This document shows positions 8,935-17,929 of a stretch of 64,000 nucleotides of DNA, in pieces. The notes under the pieces are model-generated. The model saw only the letters and a list, made by a program, of their open reading frames with translations. It was not told where the DNA came from and ran no database searches. Numbering within the stretch: position 1 is the first letter of the stretch; the number at the start of each line of letters is the position of its first letter. The DNA lies in assembly GCA_033391075.1 (NCBI GenBank), contig JAWPMV010000001.1:2542001-2606000 (forward strand). The letters are read 5' to 3'. The DNA comes from Bacteroidia bacterium (GTDB lineage: Bacteria; Bacteroidota; Bacteroidia; J057). Both the position numbers and the translations under genes were made by a program.

Positions 8935-10200
8935 TTAAATGGCCCGAACTGCTTCGGATGGATTGAGTTGAAGGGCTTTGTAAGCCGGATAGATGGCTGA
9001 AAGCAAAGCGGTAAGGATCACCATAATGATGATTTCCTGATAGGAGCTGGTCGGTAGTTCAGGATAAACTATACTACTGAATCCAAATTGCTCGGAACCT
9101 TCTGTAAAGACTCCCATATCAATCCCTTTTTCGCCAAAATAGGTAATCAGTCCCCAGCCGGTAAGTAAACCTACCGGAGCACCAACGAAAGTCAGGAAGA
9201 CCGTTTCCAGCATGATCATGGAGAAAATTTTCAACTTATTCATCCCCACTGACATGAGCATACCTAGTTCACGGGTCCTTTCCAAAACAGCCATAAGCAT
9301 TGTATTTATAATGCCAAATGCCAAAGCCAATAAAATGATAAACATGACTATGCGGCTACTTGCAGCTATGGTTTCTGCAAAGAATTGGATGTCAGGTGCA
9401 ATGTCGCTCCAGGTCTCGACTTTTACCCCCTCATTACCGGCTATTGCAGGCAAAGCATTCACCTTGCTCAACTTGTCCTCTATGAATTCCTTTCTATCAT
9501 CAGTAATCAGGGCAATTTCATGGATTTCTCCCGGTATCTCCAGAATATGATCCACATCCTGTTTACGGATAAAAACCTGAGCTTCTTCCAATAAAGAATT
9601 GGCAGTTTTATAAACCCCGACAACCTTTACTCTTAAGGATGAAATTTCATTGCTGGCAGTTTGAAAGCGAAATACAAGCCTTCGTCTGAAATTGTAACTG
9701 TCTTCTCCATTTTCATCTGTTATTTTTACCCCAATCTTCTCTGCCAGTTTTCGTCCGACAACTATTCCGACTGACCTTCCTTCCTTAAAATAATCTCCAG
9801 CGACCATTCGCTCTTTAAGTAAGGTTAGTTCAGCTTCTTCTTCTGGATTTATACCGATCAATTCTACGCCAAAGTTGCCTTTGCTACTTTCCAGCATTGC
9901 AGGGATAAGAATCCTGCCACTGATTGATTTAACATAGGGTTCTTTCGCAAGTGCCTCAAAAACCTGAGGCCCGTTTTCCATTATAAATTTGGTTTCACCT
10001 CCTTTTTCGTATTGTGGGTGGTGAAGTTGTATATGAGAGATTTGAGTTTGGATGATGTCGCGCGTACGGCTTTCTAGTATCCCGAATTGGAGGGAAACCA
10101 TGAAAACGCCAGACACCAGGCCAATAGCAATCGCTAAGCCTACGATGCCGCTTCTGAGCGGATTTCTCCAAACATTCCTCCAGGCTATTAATGGTATCAT
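8935..10200 (-). CDS. ABC transporter permease, FtsX/MacB fold (second of pair)
   Basis: 421 residues. The N-terminus is LIAWRNVWRNPLRSGIVG, typical of LolC/E-type permeases, followed by one membrane helix. A periplasmic MacB-like core domain spans about 45-270. A C-terminal FtsX domain has three helices (MFIILLALAFGIINTMLMAV; then ELGMLMSVGMNKLKIF, the cytoplasmic coupling segment; the last helix ends AIYPAYKALQLNPSEAVRAI). It starts 10 bases after the preceding permease and should form a heterodimer with it. The cargo is probably a lipid or lipoprotein, by analogy with Lol systems. Confidence 0.88.
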   Translation of the reverse strand: MIPLIAWRNVWRNPLRSGIVGLAIAIGLVSGVFMVSLQFGILESRTRDIIQTQISHIQLHHPQYEKGGETKFIMENGPQVFEALAKEPYVKSISGRILIPAMLESSKGNFGVELIGINPEEEAELTLLKERMVAGDYFKEGRSVGIVVGRKLAEKIGVKITDENGEDSYNFRRRLVFRFQTASNEISSLRVKVVGVYKTANSLLEEAQVFIRKQDVDHILEIPGEIHEIALITDDRKEFIEDKLSKVNALPAIAGNEGVKVETWSDIAPDIQFFAETIAASSRIVMFIILLALAFGIINTMLMAVLERTRELGMLMSVGMNKLKIFSMIMLETVFLTFVGAPVGLLTGWGLITYFGEKGIDMGVFTEGSEQFGFSSIVYPELPTSSYQEIIIMVILTALLSAIYPAYKALQLNPSEAVRAI

Positions 10201-10210
10201 AAGTGGATAG

Positions 10211-11428
10211 TTAGGTTCGCATGGCTTTAATAGGATCCAGACGAAGTAATTGAAGAATAGGGTAAATGCTAATGAGGAGAGTAATGATTAAAACCACCAG
10301 AGCCTGAGAGGCAATAACGCCCATATCCAAAGCTGTTGGAATGATGGGAGCGATGTTAAATGCTTCATAAGCTTTGGCTGCTTCTCCTTCAAAGGTGATG
10401 GGATTGATTTGGAAATAGGTAATAATAGGTATCGCCGCTACAAATCCGGCGATTACTCCCAGGATAGCCATGATAACCATCTCCAGGGTCAGCAATTGGG
10501 CTAACTTCCCTTTTTTCATGCCTATTGCTGTCATTACCCCAAATTCATACTGACGCTCATTGATCATCATTAGCGCTGTACCAAATATCCCGAATCCGAT
10601 AATCACATAAAGGATGGCCATGAATAAATATCCACCTGCCCTGTCTCCTTCAATCATCTTGATGAGATCAGGACTTAGTTCTGTCCAGGGCATAACTTCA
10701 TATGCTTCGCTATCCAATTCTGCCTTCAATGCCTGAGCGACACTTTCAGATTGCTTGGGATTCTCAACATTGATCGCATAGGAAGTCAGGCGCTCATGTG
10801 CGACAAACATTTCTTGGGCCTCTTTAAGAGGAAGAAACATGATCCGCTTGTTGAGCAAAGGGCTGGCGTATTTAACAATCCCAATAATAGGATAGATTTC
10901 ATTAGCAGAAACCCCATGATATCCCTGTCCCAGAAGAATCAGACTATCACCTACACCCACTTTCAACTTCTCTGCAATTCCCTGGGCGATCATTAAGCCC
11001 CGATCATCAGAAGTCAGGTATCTTCCTTCTACAACTTTCTCTGCAAGATTAGTTAATTGATCCTCTTGTTCCGGTTCCGTCCCAACTATTTGGGCGATGT
11101 GAGTCTTTTCTCCCGAGGAAATTAACAAGGCAGATTCAATACGGGGAGTAGCAACCGTAACTCGCTGTTCTTCGGAGAGTGCGGTCTTGATCAACTCAAT
11201 GTCTTCGAAGCTATTGTCCAGTTTTTGTTCATCCCAGTATCCATTTTGATGAATCTGGATATAACCGGAATAAAAACTCACGGCATTCTTGATCATCTCA
11301 TTGTAACTCCCTTCTTGTAGAGAGCGCATGAAGGTAGACAAGATTACCGCTACAAATATGGAGGCTGTGGTAATCAATGTGCGCCTTTTATTTCGCCAAA
11401 GATTACGCCATGCCAATTTTAATAACAT
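10211..11428 (-). CDS. ABC transporter permease, FtsX/MacB fold (first of pair)
   Basis: 405 residues with the same architecture as the downstream permease. It begins LLKLAWRNLWRNKRRTLIT, has one helix, then a periplasmic domain (about 45-270), then the FtsX domain with coupling segment RQYEFGVMTAIGMKKGKLAQ and the ending YPILQLLRLDPIKAMRT. The two permeases are paralogous but clearly diverged, as in LolC/LolE. It lies 46 bases after the LolA-like gene, in a run of five same-strand genes. Confidence 0.88.
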   Translation of the reverse strand: MLLKLAWRNLWRNKRRTLITTASIFVAVILSTFMRSLQEGSYNEMIKNAVSFYSGYIQIHQNGYWDEQKLDNSFEDIELIKTALSEEQRVTVATPRIESALLISSGEKTHIAQIVGTEPEQEDQLTNLAEKVVEGRYLTSDDRGLMIAQGIAEKLKVGVGDSLILLGQGYHGVSANEIYPIIGIVKYASPLLNKRIMFLPLKEAQEMFVAHERLTSYAINVENPKQSESVAQALKAELDSEAYEVMPWTELSPDLIKMIEGDRAGGYLFMAILYVIIGFGIFGTALMMINERQYEFGVMTAIGMKKGKLAQLLTLEMVIMAILGVIAGFVAAIPIITYFQINPITFEGEAAKAYEAFNIAPIIPTALDMGVIASQALVVLIITLLISIYPILQLLRLDPIKAMRT

Positions 11429-11474
11429 GTGTATAGATTATGTGGTTTTGTGAATCGATAGTAGTGAATGCGAA

Positions 11475-12230
11475 TTAACGCACACGTTTCATATTCTGGA
11501 CGCTGAAAAAGTTTTCAGAAATACCGGTATCAAATTCAATGTTCTGATATTCGATCACAGTTTTATGGCCTTCATCTTCGACAGGAAGCATTTCCAGTTT
11601 GGTCGCAAAGGTTTTTCCTCCCAATGTTTTGATATTGGAAGCGACCATAACATTTATCAGGTAGTCGTCTTCGTCATAAAACTCATTTCTCAAGGTGAGA
11701 TAGTCTTGCTTATCCACCCAAACATAAACTTTGCTCCAAACTACTGCAGCATCATCATGCGGGATCATCTCGATCTTCCAACAAGGACGATCGCCAATGG
11801 TTGAATCTCCCAAGACTTTGAGGTCGTAATCCCTTATTAGAGAAGCTTCTCTTACCAGGTCATCATTGGTGAAATCAGAGCCCATCCAGGATTGGGACAT
11901 CATAGAAGGTGGGAGCTTGATGGTTCTCTCAATGCGAGGCATCCAGTTCCATACTTCCTTTACCCTTTTCAAGGTAACAGTTCCCAAATCTCTTTTTGGA
12001 GCTGTAACCAGCATGATGGCATAGTCATCTCCCTTGGACCAACTTTTCATACTCATCGTTCGAGACCAGCTTGGTCTGACAATGGTCATGGTCATTTCCG
12101 CTTTAGAACTGGTCGCTCCTCTGCGGACTTCTTCTGCTTTGGTGATGATGTCAACCGCGGATTGAGCCTGTACTTTCCCAAAAGAAAGCAATAAAGCGGC
12201 GATAAGAATAGTGAATATGTGAAATTTCAT
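11475..12230 (-). CDS. LolA-like outer membrane lipoprotein-sorting protein
   Basis: 251 residues with an N-terminal signal peptide (FHIFTILIAALLLSFGKVQAQ). The family's hallmark phrases are VWNWMPRIERTIKLPPSM, SWMGSDFTNDDLV, and a late strand KTFATKLEMLPV. Members adopt a LolA/LolB-like half-barrel that can carry an acyl chain across the periplasm. Directly following are two FtsX-type permeases and a LolD-type ATPase, so this is probably a dedicated periplasmic carrier for that transporter and not the housekeeping LolA. The gene lies 19 bases downstream of the tetR gene. Confidence 0.85.
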   Translation of the reverse strand: MKFHIFTILIAALLLSFGKVQAQSAVDIITKAEEVRRGATSSKAEMTMTIVRPSWSRTMSMKSWSKGDDYAIMLVTAPKRDLGTVTLKRVKEVWNWMPRIERTIKLPPSMMSQSWMGSDFTNDDLVREASLIRDYDLKVLGDSTIGDRPCWKIEMIPHDDAAVVWSKVYVWVDKQDYLTLRNEFYDEDDYLINVMVASNIKTLGGKTFATKLEMLPVEDEGHKTVIEYQNIEFDTGISENFFSVQNMKRVR

Positions 12231-12249
12231 TATTAGAATGTTTTAGTTT

Positions 12250-12828
12250 CTACTTACAGTACTTTTTTATCAAGTGCTCTTTCAGATCATCCAGGGGCAA
12301 TTCTTCTCCCAGCACCAGATATTGCATGCCGATCCCGTCAAGGGCAGCAGATATAGTAATAGCTTCTTCTTTTGGATCTTCTGCCCCCAAATCTTCCAGC
12401 AGCATAGTCATCAAAGGTAGAGTACCCTTGTACCTTGCCAGGATTATATCCTTCAGTTTGGGGAAATCTTCCATTTGCATTGCCAGACTTACCATTAATT
12501 TTGAATGATGTTTTTGGGTGCGAAAATAGTCGAATGAAAAATCTATCAGAAATTTGAAGCGATCCTTTGAGTTTGTCAGTCGCCCCATTTTTTCAATAAT
12601 TACATCTCCCTGCTTCATTTCTTCAAAGACAATTTGATTCATCAAGTCCTCCTTGTCGGCAAAGTAATTATATATCAGGCCTTTAGATACGCCAGCCAAT
12701 TTTCGGATTTGTTCGATGGAAGTATTGTGAAAGCCACGACTTGCAAAAAGTTCAAGAGCGGCCTCCAGAATCTTGCTTCGACTCTGTTGCCGGATGACTT
12801 CATTTTGTGCAGGAGATTTGGGACTCAT
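12250..12828 (-). CDS. TetR/AcrR family transcriptional regulator of the export operon
   Basis: 192 residues. The N-terminal helix-turn-helix spans about 15-60 (ILEAALELFASRGFHNTS, then IRKLAGVSKGLIYNYF), a textbook TetR signature. The C-terminal ligand-binding half is poorly conserved, as usual. It is the first gene of a five- or six-gene same-strand run leading to the LolA-like, permease, ATPase and barrel genes. A 20-bp imperfect palindrome sits 7 bases upstream of its start, so autorepression of the operon is likely. The ligand is unknown. Confidence 0.9.
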   Translation of the reverse strand: MSPKSPAQNEVIRQQSRSKILEAALELFASRGFHNTSIEQIRKLAGVSKGLIYNYFADKEDLMNQIVFEEMKQGDVIIEKMGRLTNSKDRFKFLIDFSFDYFRTQKHHSKLMVSLAMQMEDFPKLKDIILARYKGTLPLMTMLLEDLGAEDPKEEAITISAALDGIGMQYLVLGEELPLDDLKEHLIKKYCK

Positions 12829-12834
12829 ATATTT

Positions 12835-12854
12835 TTGGGTGACCGGTCAGTCAA
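12835..12854. promoter_or_regulatory. Candidate TetR operator palindrome
   Basis: TTGGGTGACCGGTCAGTCAA contains the perfect 10-bp palindrome TGACCGGTCA (12840-12849) with matching TTG/CAA outer arms. Sixteen of 20 positions are symmetric. It lies directly upstream of the tetR start, between divergent genes. GACCGGTC-centred palindromes are common TetR-family operators, so autoregulation and possibly control of the divergent lipoprotein operon are inferred. Confidence 0.65.
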
Positions 12855-12935
12855 TTATACGGGCCAATTTAGGAAAAAGATATAATTAGGGCTAATTTCA
12901 AGTCTCGGATTTTTGAAAAATGCTCCTATAAGCTT

Positions 12936-13514
12936 GTGAAGAAAGATTTTTTAATAAAAATAGTGCTGGGATTCTCACTTCTCTGGGCGCTTTCCTCCTG
13001 TTTTCAGGTAAGGAATGTGGAACCTCCGGGCATTGTGAGTTCGGATTGGATAAGTCCTACTGACTATGAAATTCTTTTGCAAAACCTCCAGCGATCAGTG
13101 GGTAATACCAATGTTCAGAATTACCTCCGCTGCTTTAATAATGATTCCTTGAGGTTTACTCCTGCTGCCTCTCTTTTCAATGATAATGAACCGATCTGGT
13201 TGGCCTGGTCCATACAGGATGAACAGGCTTATTTTGATAACATGATTCAGAATCTTACAGTTTCGACTGGAAATTCTTTGGTTTTGAGAGAGACAGAATT
13301 GCAGAATGTTGATGCTGATTCTCTGACCTATGTGGGAGAATATACCCTGAGAATCAATCACCGGGATACCACTTTGACCACCTTGTTCAAGGGACAAATA
13401 CAATTATTGATTAAATTGAACGAGTTTAACGAATGGGAGATCAGCCGTTGGCAGGACATTGAATTGATCCAGGACAGCAGTTGGAGCCAGTTAAAATTAA
13501 GCTTTGTTCAATAA
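12936..13514 (+). CDS. Lipoprotein of unknown function, first gene of the PAP2 operon
   Basis: 192 residues from a GTG start; no in-frame ATG precedes the signal sequence. The N-terminus KIVLGFSLLWALSSC is a lipoprotein signal with the lipobox Cys near 22. The mature part begins with a helix-rich segment (DYEILLQNLQRSV), followed by alternating strands (VGEYTLRINH, GQIQLLIKLNEFNEWEISRW). This resembles an NTF2-like cone fold, though the fold is inferred only from the pattern. It is followed after one base by a second lipoprotein of similar layout. Function unknown; probably periplasm-facing. Confidence 0.7.
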   Translation: MKKDFLIKIVLGFSLLWALSSCFQVRNVEPPGIVSSDWISPTDYEILLQNLQRSVGNTNVQNYLRCFNNDSLRFTPAASLFNDNEPIWLAWSIQDEQAYFDNMIQNLTVSTGNSLVLRETELQNVDADSLTYVGEYTLRINHRDTTLTTLFKGQIQLLIKLNEFNEWEISRWQDIELIQDSSWSQLKLSFVQ

Positions 13515-13515
13515 G

Positions 13516-14040
13516 ATGCAGAAGTTCAGGAAATTCCTCATCCTCATAAGCGCGCTAAGCAGCATAGCTGTTGGCCTGGGGAGTTGTAATCCTTTTGCAC
13601 CTGCTTATGATCCGGAAGGTCTTGCCAATGTAAATCTTCTGGGAGATCCCACCAATATTGATGGATATTTCCGCTTATTCAAAAACGCTTATGAACTAAG
13701 AGATACCTCCTTATATGGTACTCTCTTTGACGCGGACTTTATTTTTGCTTATTACGATCCTGACTTGGGACAGGAAATCCAGTGGGATCGAGATACCGAA
13801 TTGTCAACTTCCTTCAATCTCTTTCAGTCTGTCATACAGATCAACCTGGATTGGAATTATTATACACAACTGGATACCACCGAAGTAGAAGCTGCCATTA
13901 TCAGGAATTTCAACCTGAATATTGAGCAGGATGAGCAGAATGTTTTTTCGGGTTCAGGTAGAGCCAGGTTCAAATTACGTCGGGAATCTGTAGGAGATGC
14001 CTGGCGCGCATATTTTTGGTTTGATGACTCAGACTTTTAG
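13516..14040 (+). CDS. Second lipoprotein of unknown function in the PAP2 operon
   Basis: About 174 residues from the ATG at 13516, one base after the previous stop. An upstream TTG at 13504 is also in frame but adds only four residues. The signal sequence KFLILISALSSIAVGLGSC contains a lipobox Cys. The mature part (GYFRLFKNAYELRDTSLYGT, then strands such as GSGRARFKLRRESV and a WRAYFWFDD end) has the same helix-then-sheet layout as its neighbour and may be a distant NTF2-like paralogue. Its 3' end overlaps the first PAP2 gene by 17 bases. Confidence 0.7.
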   Translation: MQKFRKFLILISALSSIAVGLGSCNPFAPAYDPEGLANVNLLGDPTNIDGYFRLFKNAYELRDTSLYGTLFDADFIFAYYDPDLGQEIQWDRDTELSTSFNLFQSVIQINLDWNYYTQLDTTEVEAAIIRNFNLNIEQDEQNVFSGSGRARFKLRRESVGDAWRAYFWFDDSDF

Positions 14041-14776
14041 TTCCCGCCTAAGGCAAAATATTAAAGAATTAGGCCCATTTATGGGGACCTGCTTGCTATA
14101 TGCATTCGCTCTTGGGGGCTTGCTTATGGCTATGGGTTATTACGACAGTTTTTTATACCTAAATGCCATTCGAACCCCATTTTTGGATGCCTTTATGCCT
14201 CACTTTACCCATCTGGGGGAAGGGGTTACGATTGCTATGATCTTTGCATTTTTGATTTTTAATAGAGATCGGGCACTGGTCAATACCCTTATCGTGGCTT
14301 TACTGCTGCTGGGCATAGTCTTATGGAGTTTAAAGCAATTTGTATTTGTCGGATGGAATAGGCCCCCCAAGGTTTTTGAAAACCTTACTGATATATACTA
14401 CATCAGTTTGGGAGGAGAAAAATATAAAAGCTTTCCTTCGGGCCACAGTTCAGCCGTTTGGATGATGATGAGTTTTATGGCTTTTTATCTTCGGGATAGT
14501 AAGAAAATCTGGCAGTTTCTGGCAGCAATCATAGCCATCTCAGTAGCTTATTCCCGGGTATATATCGGCGTTCATTTTCCCGGAGACATATTGGCAGGAA
14601 GCTTTATTGGAGTCGGATTAGGTTTGCTAAGTATTAGCTTTCATTATCCTCGTATGCAGCTTAGAGAAAGGGAAGGTAGATTAAACCAGGGATACAGAAG
14701 CATTGCCTTACAAGGATTTATGGTATTTCTACTTGTAGGAAGTTTAATCCGCATGTACCAGGACTATTACATCTGA
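14024..14776 (+). CDS. PAP2 superfamily membrane phosphatase (first copy)
   Basis: About 250 residues from ATG 14024, with six likely membrane helices. PAP2 motifs are present. A Lys/Arg-Pro motif lies in FVFVGWNRPP, with spacing slightly longer than the classic KX6RP. Motif 2 is SFPSGHSS and motif 3 is SRVYIGVHFPGD, with the catalytic His. Such enzymes dephosphorylate lipid pyrophosphates or phosphates such as undecaprenyl pyrophosphate, lipid A or phosphatidate; the substrate is unknown here. The start was chosen inside the 3' end of the preceding lipoprotein gene (17-base overlap), which removes nine unlikely N-terminal residues of the longer frame. The stop overlaps the next PAP2 gene by one base. 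Confidence 0.88.
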   Translation: MTQTFSSRLRQNIKELGPFMGTCLLYAFALGGLLMAMGYYDSFLYLNAIRTPFLDAFMPHFTHLGEGVTIAMIFAFLIFNRDRALVNTLIVALLLLGIVLWSLKQFVFVGWNRPPKVFENLTDIYYISLGGEKYKSFPSGHSSAVWMMMSFMAFYLRDSKKIWQFLAAIIAISVAYSRVYIGVHFPGDILAGSFIGVGLGLLSISFHYPRMQLREREGRLNQGYRSIALQGFMVFLLVGSLIRMYQDYYI

Positions 14777-15384
14777 TGCTAGAATTACTGTTGGAATGGG
14801 ACCTTGAGTTGTTTCAGCTTATCAACTCCGCAAATCATCCTTTTTGGGATGAACTCATGTTTTACATAAGTGAAAGATTGACCTGGATTCCCGCCTATCT
14901 TTTCTGTCTGTATTGGGTAATAAAAAAAGAAAATGCCAAAGGCATACTGCTATTTTTTATAGCCATTGCATTACTCATCGCTTTTGCGGATCAATTTACC
15001 TCCGGTTTTATGAAACCTTATTTTCAAAGGTTTCGGCCATGTAGAGCAGAGGCAGCCCTGGATTTTGCCGTGCATATTGTTCATGGTCATTGTGGAGGAA
15101 AGTTTGGCTTCGCTTCTTCACATGCAGCAAATTTCTTTGCTTTGGCGAGCTTTCTGTCCTATTATTTTGCCAAAAGAAAAATCAGCATTATCCTCTTCAG
15201 TTGTGCAGCAATTGTTGCCTTTAGCCGCGTTTATTTGGGTGTCCATTATCCCGGAGATGTCTTGGTAGGTGCCCTGATAGGCATGCTGGGAGGATTTTTG
15301 ATTTCCCGCTTACATCTTTTCGCAAAAGATAAAGCCTTCAATCAAAAGATTGAAGGCTCCCATCAGCATGGCAAAAGCCATTAA
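14776..15384 (+). CDS. PAP2 superfamily membrane phosphatase (second copy)
   Basis: 202 residues, about five membrane helices. Motif 1 is canonical (KPYFQRFRP), motif 2 is FASSHAAN in place of PSGH, and motif 3 is SRVYLGVHYPGD. The SSHAxN form of motif 2 occurs in Bacteroidota undecaprenyl-diphosphatase and lipid-phosphatase-like members. The start overlaps the previous stop (TGATG). The two copies are distinct in sequence and probably non-redundant. The last 18 codons hold an 11-bp perfect inverted repeat that reads as a terminator on the other strand. Confidence 0.88.
   Translation: MLELLLEWDLELFQLINSANHPFWDELMFYISERLTWIPAYLFCLYWVIKKENAKGILLFFIAIALLIAFADQFTSGFMKPYFQRFRPCRAEAALDFAVHIVHGHCGGKFGFASSHAANFFALASFLSYYFAKRKISIILFSCAAIVAFSRVYLGVHYPGDVLVGALIGMLGGFLISRLHLFAKDKAFNQKIEGSHQHGKSH
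15321..15358 (-). terminator. Rho-independent terminator for the leftward gene, embedded in PAP2 coding sequence
   Basis: On the minus strand, AGCCTTCAATC, a TTTT loop and GATTGAAGGCT make a perfect 11-bp stem (15333-15358), followed by the T-rich stretch TTATCTTTTG. It lies 54 bases past the stop of the leftward gene at 15412-15915 and inside the final codons of the convergent PAP2 gene. Confidence 0.65.
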
Positions 15385-15411
15385 AGAAAGTAAATTATAG
15401 TATCTCGTAAT

Positions 15412-15915
15412 CTACTTGGCCATAGTAAGCTCCGCAATGAAAGACTCAGTCTTCATGCGAGGGCCATACTTACGGCTTGTACTCTTTAAGTGTACTTCAG
15501 CGCGAAAAGGCCTAGCGTTAGAGTAAATAATTACTTCCGTCATCTTATTTTCATCCACTGCAACAAAGTGCTGAACGTCTTTTGAGTTGAAAGCTTTGTA
15601 GACTTCTCCTTTGCCTTCAAGATAGGATAAACAGCCATTCAGCGCATCCTGGGCATCTTTTAGGCTGGCATAGGATCTTTTATCTTCTACAGCATATAGC
15701 TTGTCGGTCTTGAAATAATATTTTATTTCATTGATAGAATCAATTTTACTGCTGAGGATCTCGCCATCCATTTTTTCTACAAGTTCCAGGTAATCTCGGG
15801 TCTGAAGAAAGGAGTCAACCCTGGTCGAATTCTGCCCAAAATCTAGAAATAGGACATTTTGCCCGAATGTAGCCAGGGAGCAGAGCAAGAATGTAATCAG
15901 AAAAGCAAACTTCAT
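15412..15915 (-). CDS. Secreted protein of unknown function
   Basis: 167 residues beginning with a clear signal peptide (MKFAFLITFLLCSLATFGQ). The mature part is alpha/beta and fairly charged, with no motif I recognise. Strand-like phrases are HFVAVDENKMTEVIIYSN and FRAEVHLKSTSRKYGPRM. It is a single-gene unit facing the PAP2 operon, with a terminator inside that operon's last gene. A periplasmic protein seems likely; function unknown. Confidence 0.7.
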   Translation of the reverse strand: MKFAFLITFLLCSLATFGQNVLFLDFGQNSTRVDSFLQTRDYLELVEKMDGEILSSKIDSINEIKYYFKTDKLYAVEDKRSYASLKDAQDALNGCLSYLEGKGEVYKAFNSKDVQHFVAVDENKMTEVIIYSNARPFRAEVHLKSTSRKYGPRMKTESFIAELTMAK

Positions 15916-16078
15916 ATGGTAGATTTACAAGAATGAGGCCATTTATATATTTAGACGGTTTATTAATTTTTTGTAAATTACGCTTGTTCGTACTAGTTTA
16001 AAATCAACAATATCCTTAATTCTTACTTATGCCTCTTAAGGGGCTGGAAAGGCATTTGCTACAATTCCTGAAATTCAA

Positions 16079-16109
16079 TTTCAAATTCTAAAAACAGATT
16101 GTACTTTTG
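16079..16109 (+). promoter_or_regulatory. Bacteroidota-type promoter of pyrG
   Basis: A -7 element TACTTTTG (16102-16109) matches the TAnnTTTG consensus. It is preceded after 19 bases by TTTC (16079-16082), one base off the -33 TTTG. The start codon follows 26 bases downstream. Consensus matching only. Confidence 0.5.
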
Positions 16110-16135
16110 CGCTTTCGTAATCGTTTGAAATATAA

Positions 16136-17785
<1,650 letters not shown>

Positions 17786-17828
17786 GTGAATTTCTCATTG
17801 CATTCTCGCAGAATCAAAAAATAGTATG

Positions 17829-17836
17829 TACCTTTG
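17829..17836 (+). promoter_or_regulatory. Possible -7 element upstream of yidC
   Basis: TACCTTTG matches TAnnTTTG, but no good -33 TTTG is found at the usual distance, and the leader would be about 90 bases. Weak call; read-through from pyrG is an alternative. Confidence 0.3.
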
Positions 17837-17929
17837 TCCCCTGATTTTGGAGAGAAATTTAGGTCTGATAAAGTTTTGTAATTTTTCCAATATACACACG
17901 ACTAATAGGCCTGAGAATTAAATATACTC

